Shown piece after piece: positions 8,438 to 17,998 of a DNA stretch of 64,000 nucleotides; positions within the stretch are counted from its first letter, which is position 1, and the number at the start of each line of letters is the position of its first letter. Origin of the DNA: Shewanella psychromarinicola. GTDB lineage: Bacteria > Pseudomonadota > Gammaproteobacteria > Enterobacterales > Shewanellaceae. The position numbers were made by a program, and so were the translations under genes. The stretch spans positions 930,001 through 994,000 of the forward strand of contig NZ_CP034073.1 in assembly GCF_003855155.1 (NCBI RefSeq), written 5' to 3'. Below the pieces are notes generated by a model that saw only the letters and a program-made list of their open reading frames with translations, ran no database searches and was not told the DNA's origin.

Positions 8438-11400
8438 TTATCCTACGGCTAATTTCGCAGTTTCATGCCACATAGCATCTGGCATAGGAGTCATTAATTT
8501 CCAGGTTATATTCATTGGCTGTGCCCCAGCGCGTTCCCTGTAAATCACTTCTCCAAAATTGACAAAGCCCATGGTTCGGCCGTTTTCATCTTTCGCTTGC
8601 TCTCGCACAAACAGAATCAATTTACGGCCCATCTTTTGATGCTCAATATAGCCCAAACCTCTTCCATATTCTGGTCTTGCACTATTTTGAGATTGCCAAT
8701 GAAATAGCGACTCGTTAATCGCATAATCATGATACATAGTCGTGGGAGAAAACTGCTTTACTGACTTTTTCAAGGTCACAAACAGCAATTCAACATTAAG
8801 CTCCTTAAGAACTAAAACGCCTTCACGGGCGGTGGATTTTCTATCAAAGGAGCTGGCTCCACTGGCTGCGAGTATTTGTTCTCTGGTATATCTTGAATGC
8901 ACTTTTAAGACATCTAATGTGGGGATATGCATTTCAAGTTCATGATGATGGATACGATCGATAAGTAACGCTATGACATCTAGAAGTTCTGCTTGTAATT
9001 GAGTATGCCTCAACGCAGCTAAACTTTGCTTAAGGTTTGTAAAACCTAGCTCGGCTCCTGACTTATCCCAAAAATTATAATGGCACATTAATGCAAACTT
9101 GCACTGTGTGGCATCGTTATCATCAAAACTGAAATTATCGATAATTAACTGCTTTAAAAACTGTAAGTATGAGATAGAACTGCACGTGAGCAGATGATAA
9201 TTTATTGCGCGATAGCAGGCTTTGGCAAGATGAAGAGCTAAATTAGGTTCGTTAATTTGATTTTTATTCGTACTCTCAACGAGTTCTAACCAACTCATTT
9301 TTAGCTTATAAATATCTTCTAAATTAACGTGCGGATTAAAATTTAAAAAATTCGTCAATGTTAACGTCAATGTACTCTGGTGCTCGAAATTATTAATGAG
9401 CTGTCGCAACCTGCTAGCATTCATAGTTGCACGACTAATATTTCGCAAAATCATTGCCTGAGTCTGCTCTTCTAGCTCAATACGACAGCCTAATGGCAAA
9501 TGAGGAAAATCATTAGTTATCTCATCTTTAATCGATTGATTCGTTTTGCCAACCAGCGCTCTAAACTTTTGTGAAAAATCATATTCATCACGAGAGTTGC
9601 CCACAAAGTCCAATACCGTACAGCACTGTTTATCATCAGTTAACCGCAACCCACGCCCTAGCTGCTGTAAAAAGATGGTTAAGCTTTCGGTTGGACGTAA
9701 AAACAATAATGTATCAACTTCTGGAATATCGACACCTTCATTAAAAATATCGACTACACACAAAATTTGTATATTACTGCTGATTAAACTCTGGCGTTTT
9801 TGCTGTCGTTCATGACTATTATCACTGGTGAGTACATCTGCACTAATACCGGCTAGGTTAAACTTACTCGCCATGTATTCGGCATGCTGCTTACTGACAC
9901 AAAATGCTAAGGCTCTTATCTGACGAACATCAGTGACAGTGTCATTAAGGCTTCTAATAATGCGCGTGACTCGTTGTTCATTATGAGTATATAAATGACT
10001 TAACTCTGCTATGTCATATCGCCCTTGATGCCATTTTATTTGGCGAAGGTCAGTATCATCATCAATAGCAAAATACTGAAAAGGACATAAATAGCGCTGA
10101 TTGATTGCTTCGGGCAAACGAATTTCTGCAGCGATTACCCCACAAAAATCATTAAGGATATTTTGTCCATCATGCCGCTCCGGCGTGGCGGTTAACCCTA
10201 GCAAGATATGCGGAGAGAAATGTTCTAGCAATCCTCGATAACTACTGGCTGCAATATGGTGCACTTCATCTATCACAATATAATCATAAAAATCAGCTGT
10301 GAGCGGTAAGCTTGATAATTGCAAATTTAAGCTTTGTATCGAAGCAAACAAATGCCGGTAGCTATTAGGCTTATGCTCAGCAACCCACAACTCACCAAAC
10401 TGATTATTCTTCAATACACCACGATACGCAGACAAAGCTTGCTTAATAATTTCTTGTCGATGAGCCACGAATAAGAAATTAGCTTCTGGATGCTGTTTAT
10501 AAAAACGTGCAAAATCAAAGGCAGAAATAAGCGTTTTACCAGTGCCCGTTGCCGCAACTACTAGATTTTTATACCGCTGATGAATACTACGCTCAACATT
10601 TAACTGCTCAAGAATTTCTCGCTGATGTGCAAAGGGTTTTATATCAAAATGAAAGGTGCTGCTTTCGCTATAACTACCTTTAGCCTCTCGCAATGCTTCA
10701 TGAAGTTTATTTTTAGATTCAATATCACCATCAAATAATTCAAATTCACTCGACTGCCAATATGATTCAAAAGTATTGAGTGACTTATCAATAATGTGAG
10801 GAATTTCTTGCGTAGTTATTTTTAAATTCCATTCCAGACCACTCGTGAGCGCTGAATACGATAAATTTGAAGATCCAATATAACCAGTATGAAAGCCGCT
10901 GTTACGAATAAATAAGTATGATTTAGCGTGGAGCCGTTCACGCTGAGTGTTATAACTTAGTTTAACTTGAGTATTAGGTAAGCCAGCCAAAAACTCTACT
11001 GCCTTAGCATCCGTAGCGCCCATGTAGGAGGTAGTAATAACTCTTAGTTCTTTTCCGCTTCGCGTAAACTCTTCTAGCTCATTTTTAAAAATACGAATGC
11101 CGGCCCATTTTATAAATGATACGAGCCAGTAGATTTTATCTGATGAACGGATCTCCCGCTTAAGTTCTGTTTCAAGTGAAATGCCCGCGTTACTGCCACA
11201 AAAGAGCTCACTTTGACTTAATCCAGTCAACGGGTAGATTGCTTTCGTAAACTCAGGAAAATCAGTCGATATTGGATTTTGCTTATCAAACAATGCCGTC
11301 AAAATACGACCTTTACTATCGAGTAAGTTTTCAGATATCAACTGATCATCACGAACATGCTCTTTTAGCCAAAGAACCAATTTGTTTGCAAGACCAATTT

Positions 11401-11593
11401 GTTCCGTTAATTGGTCATCGCCTTTTGGAACGGCTTCTATCGCATACTCAATAATGTTTGTTAAAAATCTCGATAACCATACACTGGCTTCAGCACTCTC
11501 AAGCGGTCTTTCACCTAAATAGAAAACATCACGATCTATACTTTTATCTATCAGCTGAGTAATGAGCTTTTCATAAATACCAACTTGTTCCAT
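8438..11593 (-). CDS. PLD-domain DEAD/DEAH-box helicase with DUF3427-type C-terminus
   Basis: A 1051-residue superfamily-2 helicase fused to a phospholipase-D-type nuclease domain. ATG 11593 is preferred over the longest frame, which would add 22 residues from 11659. The N-terminal third carries a PLD half-site: RLHAKSYLF, then GYIGSSNLSYSALTSGLEWN. The helicase core has Walker A AATGTGKT, the Walker B box DEVHH, motif III GLTATPER, and the C-lobe NEGVDIPEVDTLLF with QQLGRGLR. The last 300 or so residues, with VHSRYTREQILAA and GLGYIEHQKMGRKLILFVRE, match the DUF3427 region of such proteins. These helicases occur widely in mobile and defence-like islands; an antiphage role is only an inference. 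It is the last gene of the hip island on this strand. Confidence 0.88.
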   Translation of the reverse strand: MEQVGIYEKLITQLIDKSIDRDVFYLGERPLESAEASVWLSRFLTNIIEYAIEAVPKGDDQLTEQIGLANKLVLWLKEHVRDDQLISENLLDSKGRILTALFDKQNPISTDFPEFTKAIYPLTGLSQSELFCGSNAGISLETELKREIRSSDKIYWLVSFIKWAGIRIFKNELEEFTRSGKELRVITTSYMGATDAKAVEFLAGLPNTQVKLSYNTQRERLHAKSYLFIRNSGFHTGYIGSSNLSYSALTSGLEWNLKITTQEIPHIIDKSLNTFESYWQSSEFELFDGDIESKNKLHEALREAKGSYSESSTFHFDIKPFAHQREILEQLNVERSIHQRYKNLVVAATGTGKTLISAFDFARFYKQHPEANFLFVAHRQEIIKQALSAYRGVLKNNQFGELWVAEHKPNSYRHLFASIQSLNLQLSSLPLTADFYDYIVIDEVHHIAASSYRGLLEHFSPHILLGLTATPERHDGQNILNDFCGVIAAEIRLPEAINQRYLCPFQYFAIDDDTDLRQIKWHQGRYDIAELSHLYTHNEQRVTRIIRSLNDTVTDVRQIRALAFCVSKQHAEYMASKFNLAGISADVLTSDNSHERQQKRQSLISSNIQILCVVDIFNEGVDIPEVDTLLFLRPTESLTIFLQQLGRGLRLTDDKQCCTVLDFVGNSRDEYDFSQKFRALVGKTNQSIKDEITNDFPHLPLGCRIELEEQTQAMILRNISRATMNASRLRQLINNFEHQSTLTLTLTNFLNFNPHVNLEDIYKLKMSWLELVESTNKNQINEPNLALHLAKACYRAINYHLLTCSSISYLQFLKQLIIDNFSFDDNDATQCKFALMCHYNFWDKSGAELGFTNLKQSLAALRHTQLQAELLDVIALLIDRIHHHELEMHIPTLDVLKVHSRYTREQILAASGASSFDRKSTAREGVLVLKELNVELLFVTLKKSVKQFSPTTMYHDYAINESLFHWQSQNSARPEYGRGLGYIEHQKMGRKLILFVREQAKDENGRTMGFVNFGEVIYRERAGAQPMNITWKLMTPMPDAMWHETAKLAVG

Positions 11594-11707
11594 GTCTGAT
11601 AGGCCTTTAAAAAGTAAAGAGGATAAAAATATACCATAACAACATTGTTGTATGAGCAATTGAAATAATAATATTTATCAATAGAATACAGAAGCTCATA
11701 CCATTAA

Positions 11708-12115
11708 TCACAACGCCAACACATACCTCGTGCTTCTGCCACCAGCACCAGTTTTGACCAAACATTGCTGTTCAACAAGCAAGGCCAAATAACGGGTGGC
11801 GGTGGCTCGGCTGACTTTAGCCACTTTTTGATACTGGCTACTGCTGATCCCATCACTAAAGTCACCCTCTAGCAGCCGGTTTAGCACCTTAACTTGTTCT
11901 ATTGTTAACGCTGGGGTGAGTAAGCGTCGATTGACACGAAGCCAGAATTGGGTTTTCGCGATGGTTTGTTCAATGTTATCGAGTGTGTGTTGAACAGCAT
12001 CATTTAAGGTGTCTAAAAACCATAATAGCCAAGGTGTAATATAGAGGGGGCCCTGTTGGGTAGACTCTAGTATCGCGTAATAAGCTTTACGTCGCTCAAG
12101 TATGCTGACTGACAT
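11708..12115 (-). pseudogene. Fic family protein, C-terminal fragment only
   Basis: 135 residues matching only the C-terminal part of chromosomally encoded Fic proteins: the helical ERRKAYYAILESTQQGPLYITPW segment (quoted in part), WLLWFLDTLNDAV, FWLRVNRR, and a winged-helix tail with KVSRATATRYLALL and GGRSTRY. The Fic core with HPFxxGNGR, which carries the AMP-transferase activity, is absent. Only 41 bases separate this frame from the end of hipA, so the missing two-thirds are not nearby. The frame itself is open with its own ATG. It is best read as a deletion remnant, though a retained DNA-binding winged-helix protein is possible. Confidence 0.75.
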
Positions 12116-12156
12116 AGCGTAAAAATGAATAGAACGATATTTTCCTCAAAAGCTTA

Positions 12157-13407
12157 TCAAACATTAAAGGCTTCTTGCTTCATGGTTTGCTCTGCCCGAC
12201 TGATCCCTAAACGCTGGGCAACTTGCTGCCACTGCTTCACTGCATTTAAAACCTCATCGTAAATTTGTGTTGCTTCGATTTGAGTTAGCCTAAAAAAATC
12301 GATTACATCAAATGCAAGCTGATAGTCCAACGCATTGTCTGATTCTGTAATGTTCAGGTGAAGTCCTTGTTTACCCACTATGGGGTTTAAATCGTAAGCG
12401 GGTGATAGCTTCCACCCCTTGCCTGTTAATAGAAAACCATGATTGCGAAGGTGATCGTCTGTATTAGACACTGCAATATTAAACACTATCCGTCGCCATA
12501 ATTGGGCAAGATCGGCTTTCGTTTGTGATCCCTGGTTAGAAAGAAACTCGGCTATTTCAAGATAACTGGCACCGTGCGAATGCTCACCATCATAATACTG
12601 AAGTTGAGTCATTGCTGATGAAAAATGCAGACGTTTACTACCAATCCGATCAAAACGTTTGGTCAAAAAGGTATGGTGCTGCGTCGAAAATTTTCGGATC
12701 TCACTAGGACACATTTCAACGCCGGCCGCTAACGCAAGTTCGTAGCACACCATCTCCCATGCGCCTACATCACAGGTATCATTTAAATTTGGAAATTTGG
12801 CAATCCACAGGTGATTTCTCTCGTCAGTGACGCAGGCCTTTGGCCTTGCTCCACCCAAAGAAGAGCCCGGAGAAATAAGCATTTTCAGCCAGTGATAATA
12901 TTCGTCACTTTCTATATTATCGTCTTTTTCGATTTGAATGGCGGCATGCTCTAACTCACGTAATGATGCCATTGGTGGCGCGGTAAAATCGGTGTTGTTA
13001 TCCAAAAAATTATGGGAGCCTGATTTTTTAAAGCGAATACCACCCATTCGGTAGGAGTCATGCACACCGAGTAAATAATCCAGTTCAGTTAAACGATTGC
13101 TCGGTCTAATACGTTTACGACATTCAATAGCCGCTCTCCGCTGCATAAGAATACGACCCCAGCGATCTGGGGCTGAATCTACAAAGGCGCGAAAGTTTTT
13201 ATCGGCGTCATCATTGTATAACTCACCTGAATGCAGAGTAAGCAAGGGGTCAATTTGCAAACAGTATGGTGATGTTAAAAAGGCTTTATCGTAGGCAAAG
13301 CTAAAGACACCGCCTCGGCTTGAATCACTATATGCCAGCTGACCAATTAATATCGGCTTCTCGATTGGATACCAATCAGCATATACTTCTACCAATTCTC
13401 GGCTCAT
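12157..13407 (-). CDS. hipA: HipA-type serine/threonine kinase toxin
   Basis: A 416-residue HipA family kinase. E. coli HipA phosphorylates glutamyl-tRNA synthetase and causes persistence; targets of relatives vary. Visible kinase parts: the glycine-rich loop SSLGGARPK (182-190), the ATP lysine in WIAKFP (K204), the catalytic loop SNTDDHLRNHG (314-324) and the metal-binding DFG-like aspartate in LSPAYDLNP. All key residues are present, so the kinase looks intact. The N-terminal HipA domain includes FVDSAPDRWGR. The start overlaps the hipB stop by four bases (ATGA), so toxin translation is coupled to antitoxin. Followed after 41 bases by the Fic fragment. Confidence 0.93.
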   Translation of the reverse strand: MSRELVEVYADWYPIEKPILIGQLAYSDSSRGGVFSFAYDKAFLTSPYCLQIDPLLTLHSGELYNDDADKNFRAFVDSAPDRWGRILMQRRAAIECRKRIRPSNRLTELDYLLGVHDSYRMGGIRFKKSGSHNFLDNNTDFTAPPMASLRELEHAAIQIEKDDNIESDEYYHWLKMLISPGSSLGGARPKACVTDERNHLWIAKFPNLNDTCDVGAWEMVCYELALAAGVEMCPSEIRKFSTQHHTFLTKRFDRIGSKRLHFSSAMTQLQYYDGEHSHGASYLEIAEFLSNQGSQTKADLAQLWRRIVFNIAVSNTDDHLRNHGFLLTGKGWKLSPAYDLNPIVGKQGLHLNITESDNALDYQLAFDVIDFFRLTQIEATQIYDEVLNAVKQWQQVAQRLGISRAEQTMKQEAFNV

Positions 13408-13709
13408 GCTGAACCTTCCAGTAGTTTAATGTTTTGCAGCTTAATGCCTAATTCGTCATGCGCAGCCAGTTCAGAAAAATTGTTTTCCATGCCCAGCACA
13501 GCCATAATTTTCAAATAGGTTCCTATAGCCACGCCCGGATCACCATCAAACACTTTGTTCACGGTTTTATGGTCAAACCCGGTTCGCTCGCAGAGCGTTT
13601 TTTTTGTCAATCCACGTCTCTTCATCGCTAGCAGCAAATCCTCACCAAAAAGAGTGAGAATTTTGCGCTGCTTTGGAAACAGCACACTATGTAAGTCTCG
13701 CCTTGCCAT
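13404..13709 (-). CDS. hipB: HipB-type antitoxin and autorepressor (XRE helix-turn-helix)
   Basis: A 101-residue Cro/C1-type helix-turn-helix protein directly before hipA, the standard hipBA order. The motif runs through MKRRGLTKKTLCERTGFDHKT (given here as one 20-residue block less its last residue: MKRRGLTKKTLCERTGFDHK) and VNKVFDGDPGVAIGTYLKI. HipB proteins bind and neutralise HipA and repress the operon. The four-box operator array begins 17 bases upstream of this start codon, which fits autorepression. The N-terminal 25 residues before the HTH are somewhat longer than in E. coli HipB. Confidence 0.85.
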   Translation of the reverse strand: MARRDLHSVLFPKQRKILTLFGEDLLLAMKRRGLTKKTLCERTGFDHKTVNKVFDGDPGVAIGTYLKIMAVLGMENNFSELAAHDELGIKLQNIKLLEGSA

Positions 13710-13723
13710 ACAACCACCTAGAA

Positions 13724-13850
13724 TAGGACTATATTCCCATTTTTAAACATATAGTGGGAATATAGTCCTACATTTAATAATTAGCAAATCGAAGATCGAA
13801 AAATAGGACTCTATTCCTATTTTTAATAGAATAATGGGAACATAGTCCAA
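13724..13850 (-). promoter_or_regulatory. Four-box hip operator array
   Basis: Four related 12-bp boxes, each an imperfect palindrome GGA-N6-TCC, alternate in orientation: GGACTATATTCC (13726), GGAATATAGTCC (13757), GGACTCTATTCC (13806) and GGAACATAGTCC (13837). Start-to-start distances are 31, 49 and 31 bases, so two copies of a 31-base pair are set 80 bases apart. The first pair is a perfect 16-bp inverted repeat (13724-13739 with 13755-13770). The array lies directly upstream of hipB and almost certainly binds HipB or HipAB. Confidence 0.8.
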
Positions 13851-14396
13851 CTCGCTATGTTGAGGTATACGCTAACGGATCATTGTTTGGCTTCAGGTTC
13901 TATCGTCACATAAGACTCGATACTATAGAGTCTATTTTCAGCAAAAATAAGAATTTCGGATACTATAATATCAATTAGCTTAAGATTTCCCTTTCACTCA
14001 GAGTTAAGCTGTGAACCAGATAACTTGAGCCGATGATTCAAACTCTGCTCAATAATCCCTTTAAAATCGACTATTCCCTCCCCTAACAGCAGCACACTTT
14101 TCAGACTTTTTCAGGAAGAACAACACTATTCCCCAATGCCAACAACTAAAATGTAGTCAATGCCAAAGACTAGTGGTGGGCAAACAGATTTTTATAGTTA
14201 CTTCTTCGTTAACTGAGTAGGTATGGCGATTTAAGCAAATAGCAAGTTATTCGCCTCACCAAATGAGGCGAATAGGATAGCTAATTGCCTCATGATTCTC
14301 ATTAGCCAGCTCAATAACACCTTGGCTGGCATTTCGGTATAATCGATTACTGTCTCTATAACCTTCAATTTCTATAACCCAATGCGACTGTAATTA
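13851..14396. other. Intergenic region with an 11-bp hairpin
   Basis: About 545 bases with no gene I can support. TATTCGCCTCA (14248-14258) and TGAGGCGAATA (14264-14274) form a perfect 11-bp stem with a five-base loop, but no T-run follows on either strand, so it may be a processing or binding site rather than a terminator. The rest is AT-rich and includes the upstream region of the sulfotransferase. Confidence 0.35.
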
Positions 14397-15134
14397 ATGA
14401 CATCCAAGCCGACTGAAGTATCAACATCACCACAAGCCGCTATGCCTAAACCGACTTTGGCAAATAAGCTGCCCCATAAAGTGTTTATTATCGGCTTGCC
14501 GCGAACGGGTACTACCAGCGTGAGTGTAGCCTTGCTTGAGCAAGGGTTAACCGTTGCCCACCAAGCCTTTACTAAGCAGGCGTTTATGTTGGCCGATGCG
14601 GTATCGGATGCGCCGTGCTTTAGTGATTATCAGCAGCTTGATGTGTTATTCCCCAAGGCAAAGTTTGTCTATTTAGATAGGCCGGTAGATAAGTGGCTGC
14701 CGTCGATGCAAATGTTACTCAGCAGAATGTTAGTGCATTTAGATAAACACAATGGCCGCTTTCATCCGCTGATGAAGCGCAGTTTTAACCATTGCTTTGA
14801 TATATGGCAGGTTGAAGATGTGTTTGATGACAAGCATTTAACGGCCTGTTATCAACGCCACCAGCAACAAGTGTTCAGTTATTTTGCTGGTCGCGATGAC
14901 TTTTTATCCATTGATATTAGTGTTGCAGGCAGCTTTGCCGCGCTATTGCAGTTTATCGGCTTGCCTCAGCCAAATGAGGTTGAATTTCCGCTACTTCAAT
15001 TTCCACAACTGAATTTTCCGCAGCTAAATATGGGCCGTAATGTGGCCAGCTGGGATGAATATAAACACCCCAACAAGATTAGCGCCAATGCCTCAGGGCC
15101 CGATAAACGCAAGTTTTTTGATTACCAACTGTAA
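14397..15134 (+). CDS. Sulfotransferase family protein
   Basis: A 245-residue protein of the PAPS-dependent sulfotransferase superfamily. The 5'-phosphosulfate-binding loop is clear in HKVFIIGLPRTGTTSVSVAL (about 27-46). The 3'-phosphate-binding strand and helix are likely AKFVYLDRPVDKWLPSM, where arginine and serine would contact the nucleotide. The rest matches the bacterial Sulfotransfer_4-type group, whose acceptors are mostly unknown. The first 25 residues are low-complexity and may be overextended; an internal ATG at residue 16 is an alternative start. The gene stands alone, facing the broken transporter gene on the other strand. Confidence 0.75.
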   Translation: MTSKPTEVSTSPQAAMPKPTLANKLPHKVFIIGLPRTGTTSVSVALLEQGLTVAHQAFTKQAFMLADAVSDAPCFSDYQQLDVLFPKAKFVYLDRPVDKWLPSMQMLLSRMLVHLDKHNGRFHPLMKRSFNHCFDIWQVEDVFDDKHLTACYQRHQQQVFSYFAGRDDFLSIDISVAGSFAALLQFIGLPQPNEVEFPLLQFPQLNFPQLNMGRNVASWDEYKHPNKISANASGPDKRKFFDYQL

Positions 15135-15220
15135 CGATCTCAATTTGGAATGAGCGAGTGAATGCAGCACTCGTCGCGCGACAACCGCGGCTTGATAACC
15201 GTTGATATGTCACATTGAAG

Positions 15221-16014
15221 TTACTTATCTTTATCGCGCTTTTTCTTAGCGACGGTTAACCAATCTAAACTGACACCCGATATGGCATTAAAACCACGGA
15301 TCCGGAAAATAAGTGTCAGTAATTGCGGCCTTGGGCGCGCTTTGGGTTCAACTAAGCGCGGAATAAACCACAATGCCACCAGCGATCGCATGGTGGTCGA
15401 TACCATAAACACCAAAAATATTGGGTTGGATAACCAAGCGTTTAAACCTGTCCAGATTAAAAACGCTGCTGCATACGAGGCAATTATTCCTCCCACCATC
15501 GCGCCAACAAACACAAAACTCGCACTCAATGCAGCCTGTAATGCGGCATAAATAGCAAAGTCACTGCGAAAGGGTCGAATATCGTAAAGGTAATTGGCGG
15601 TACTTAAGGTAAAGCCGCTCCAACCAAAACCGGCAAAAGCTTGAATGGCGAGAATGTATAAATAATTATCTGAGAATAACCATAATAATGGCAAACTTGG
15701 AATTAAACAGCTGGTGATGATCATCACTAACCTATTACCGTATAGATCGCTAAATCGGCCCCAAAATCGCAAAGTAATAAACTGAGTAACAATAGAAGCC
15801 ACGCTAGAAAGGACAAATTCAAAATAGCTAAAATGCAGATTTTCAAGCATGTATACCGCAAAAAATGGTGCCGAAATGGCGACCATGCACTGCATACTAG
15901 CAACAAATAAGCTGTAATGGCGGAAGGTTTTATCTTTCCAAGCTTCGCGGAAATTACCAAATGTTTGTTTAAACACCCCAGGTGCTTTCGCCACTCTCGG
16001 TTCAGGGTCGTGCA
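15221..16014 (-). pseudogene. MFS transporter, C-terminal half (interrupted by IS66 element)
   Basis: The last 264 residues of a major facilitator superfamily transporter, with about six hydrophobic segments (for example FRHYSLFVASMQCMVAISAP and FGWSGFTLSTANYLY). Removing the IS and one copy of the 8-bp duplication joins the N-terminal half, ending VSAWLLLQ, to MHDPEPRVAKAPGVF in the same frame, giving about 476 residues, a normal MFS length. So the gene was intact before the insertion. The substrate is unknown. This half has no ribosome-binding site of its own and is unlikely to make a functional protein. Confidence 0.88.
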
Positions 16015-16022
16015 TTTGCAAC
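16015..16022. repeat. Target-site duplication, left copy (TTTGCAAC)
   Basis: TTTGCAAC lies directly before the left IS end at 16023. The identical octamer is at 18379-18386, directly after the right end. Eight bases is the duplication size expected for the IS66 family. Confidence 0.95.
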
Positions 16023-16057
16023 GTAAGCGGTCAATTAAGCGGTGGAGCCCGATATCA

Positions 16058-17563
16058 TCAAGCTTTTAGATCGGCATGCCAAGGTAATAAATCACTTAAA
16101 TCAGCAAATTTATCCCGTTGTGGCAGTTCCGTGAAAAGTTTTTGGAAGTAAAAGTACGGGTTAATATCGTTGGCACGGCAAGTCATCACCAAGCTATAAA
16201 GTGCAGCACTGGCTTTTGCACCATTTACCGATTGGCAGAACATCCAGTTTTTCCGCCCCGTCGTAAACGGCCTGATATCGCGTTCAGTGACATTATTATC
16301 AATGCCTAATTCACCTGATTCAAGGTAACGTCTCAGTTTTTCCCACTGATTCAATGTGTACTTGATTGCTACCCCAATTTTACTTTTGGGTAGGACTGTT
16401 TTCTCGCTTTTTTCTAACCATTCATGCAACGATGTTAAGATTGGCTCAGCCTTTTCCTGCCGGAGTGATTTTCGCTTATCGGGCGGTAATGTTTTTGCCC
16501 GCTTTTCTATTGCATACAGTTTTTGAATATAATTGATACCGACTGTTGCTTTGCCGGTTTTCTTCGGTTGCACCGCTAAGGCATCGTGGAATTTGCGTCT
16601 GGCGTGTGCCCAGCACCCGACTGGCATTATTCCTTCTATATTGTCGTAAACACTGTAACCATCACATTGTAAATATCCGGCATAATCTGCTAGAAATGCT
16701 TCTGGGCAACTGCGTGCACGACTCGGTTGATAATCATAAATAACAACAGGGTTATCGCTAAATTCATTGCTGCGATAGACCCACATATAGGATTTAGTTG
16801 CTGCTTTTCTATCTGGTTCATCCAATACTTGCACCGTTGTTTCATCTGCGCACAGCGTTGATTGAGCGAGTAGATTAGCTTTCATCGCAGCAATTAACGG
16901 CCTAACTAATTCGGCACTGGCTATGCACCAATTGGCCAGTGTAGCGCGGCTAATATTTAAACCGCCACGGGCAAATATGTCGGTTAACCGATAAAGCGGT
17001 AGGGCATCACAGTATTTGGCGGTCACCACAGCCGCAAGCGCTTCAGGGCTGGCGATACTCTGGGGGATCGGCTGTGCAGGCTTAGGCGCGGTAATGACAG
17101 AGGTACTGGTTGATGTTGTTTCACATTCACGGCAAGCATACTTGGTTTGCCTGTGCTTAATGACGCTGATCTTCTCTGGAATAATGTTGACTTGTTCGCT
17201 TTCTTGCACACCGCATTCACGCATCACATGACCACAGCAATCGCACATAGGGCTGTCAAGAGTATAAGATCTTTCTTCACGTTCAAGGTGCTCAGGTAAT
17301 CGTTTTCGACCCGTTTTACCTTGTTGTTTATTTTCATTTTTATTTGTGGATTGATCCTGCTCAGCTTCATTGAATGTGCCTTTCGGCATTTTCTCACTGC
17401 GTTGACCAAACTGCTTATTGCGGTTGAGTTGCAATTGTTCCAAAGCGATATTAAGGCGGTTTTCCAAGTCTTTATTTTTAGCATTGAGCACCTGATTTTC
17501 ATGCTGCAACATTGCCAGCATTTTTTTTAGTTGTTCAATATTATCAGGCTGTTCAGTTGTCAT
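16058..17563 (-). CDS. tnpC: IS66 family transposase TnpC (DDE)
   Basis: The 501-residue catalytic transposase of IS66 elements. The N-terminus is a leucine-zipper-like coiled coil (LKKMLAMLQHENQVLNAKNK and on to about residue 50). Next come a zinc-binding region with MCDCCGHVMREC and YACREC, then the DDE domain. In it STLCADETTVQVLDEPD carries a likely catalytic Asp, LQCDGYSVYDNI and GCWAHARRKFHDAL are typical blocks, and NNVTERDIRPFTTGRKNWMF contains the conserved Glu. The C-terminal IS66 tail ends LPWHADLKA. It lies 84 bases after tnpB and is intact. Confidence 0.96.
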   Translation of the reverse strand: MTTEQPDNIEQLKKMLAMLQHENQVLNAKNKDLENRLNIALEQLQLNRNKQFGQRSEKMPKGTFNEAEQDQSTNKNENKQQGKTGRKRLPEHLEREERSYTLDSPMCDCCGHVMRECGVQESEQVNIIPEKISVIKHRQTKYACRECETTSTSTSVITAPKPAQPIPQSIASPEALAAVVTAKYCDALPLYRLTDIFARGGLNISRATLANWCIASAELVRPLIAAMKANLLAQSTLCADETTVQVLDEPDRKAATKSYMWVYRSNEFSDNPVVIYDYQPSRARSCPEAFLADYAGYLQCDGYSVYDNIEGIMPVGCWAHARRKFHDALAVQPKKTGKATVGINYIQKLYAIEKRAKTLPPDKRKSLRQEKAEPILTSLHEWLEKSEKTVLPKSKIGVAIKYTLNQWEKLRRYLESGELGIDNNVTERDIRPFTTGRKNWMFCQSVNGAKASAALYSLVMTCRANDINPYFYFQKLFTELPQRDKFADLSDLLPWHADLKA

Positions 17564-17647
17564 TAATTAGCGTTCAAGACCAATAGATAGCGCTAGTTTG
17601 CCTGCTGTATTTGATCATGCAACCGCTATTTAGCGATCCAGTGATGA

Positions 17648-17998
17648 TCACCTCACTGTCAGGCCATTTAAGGGTTTATGCCCATGGGATACTTCTAACG
17701 ATAAGCCTGATAGTAACCAATTTAGCTGATGCTGGTTGATTGTCAGCGCGTCTTGTTCGTCGTTAGCGCCAGGCCACTTAAAGCGACCTTTTTCTAGCCG
17801 CCGATAGTAAAGCCAAAAACCATTAGTATCCCAAAATAAAATCTTAATTTTGTCCCGGTGGCGATTACAAAAAATAAACCAGGCTTGATTCAACGGATCC
17901 ATTTCCAATACATCACTGACGATTAAAGATAAGCCATCAATGGCTTTACGCATGTCGGTATGGCCGGTAACAAGATAGATCTGCTTATGTGGTGTCAT
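17648..17998 (-). CDS. tnpB: IS66 family accessory protein TnpB
   Basis: The 116-residue IS66 Orf2 (TnpB), needed for transposition in this family, exact role unclear. The diagnostic start is IYLVTGHTDMRKAIDGL, followed by FIFCNRHRDKIKILFWDTNG and FWLYYRRLEKGRFKWP. The start overlaps the tnpA stop by four bases (ATGA), typical of coupled translation in IS66 elements. Length and motifs are complete. Confidence 0.95.
   Translation of the reverse strand: MTPHKQIYLVTGHTDMRKAIDGLSLIVSDVLEMDPLNQAWFIFCNRHRDKIKILFWDTNGFWLYYRRLEKGRFKWPGANDEQDALTINQHQLNWLLSGLSLEVSHGHKPLNGLTVR

Noticed and set aside
13724..13850. Repeated boxes read as a short CRISPR-like array
   Set aside because: The boxes alternate in orientation, are only 12 to 16 bp long, and lie at a hipB promoter; they are operators.
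14248..14274. 11-bp perfect hairpin as a terminator
   Set aside because: No T-run on either strand, so termination is not supported.
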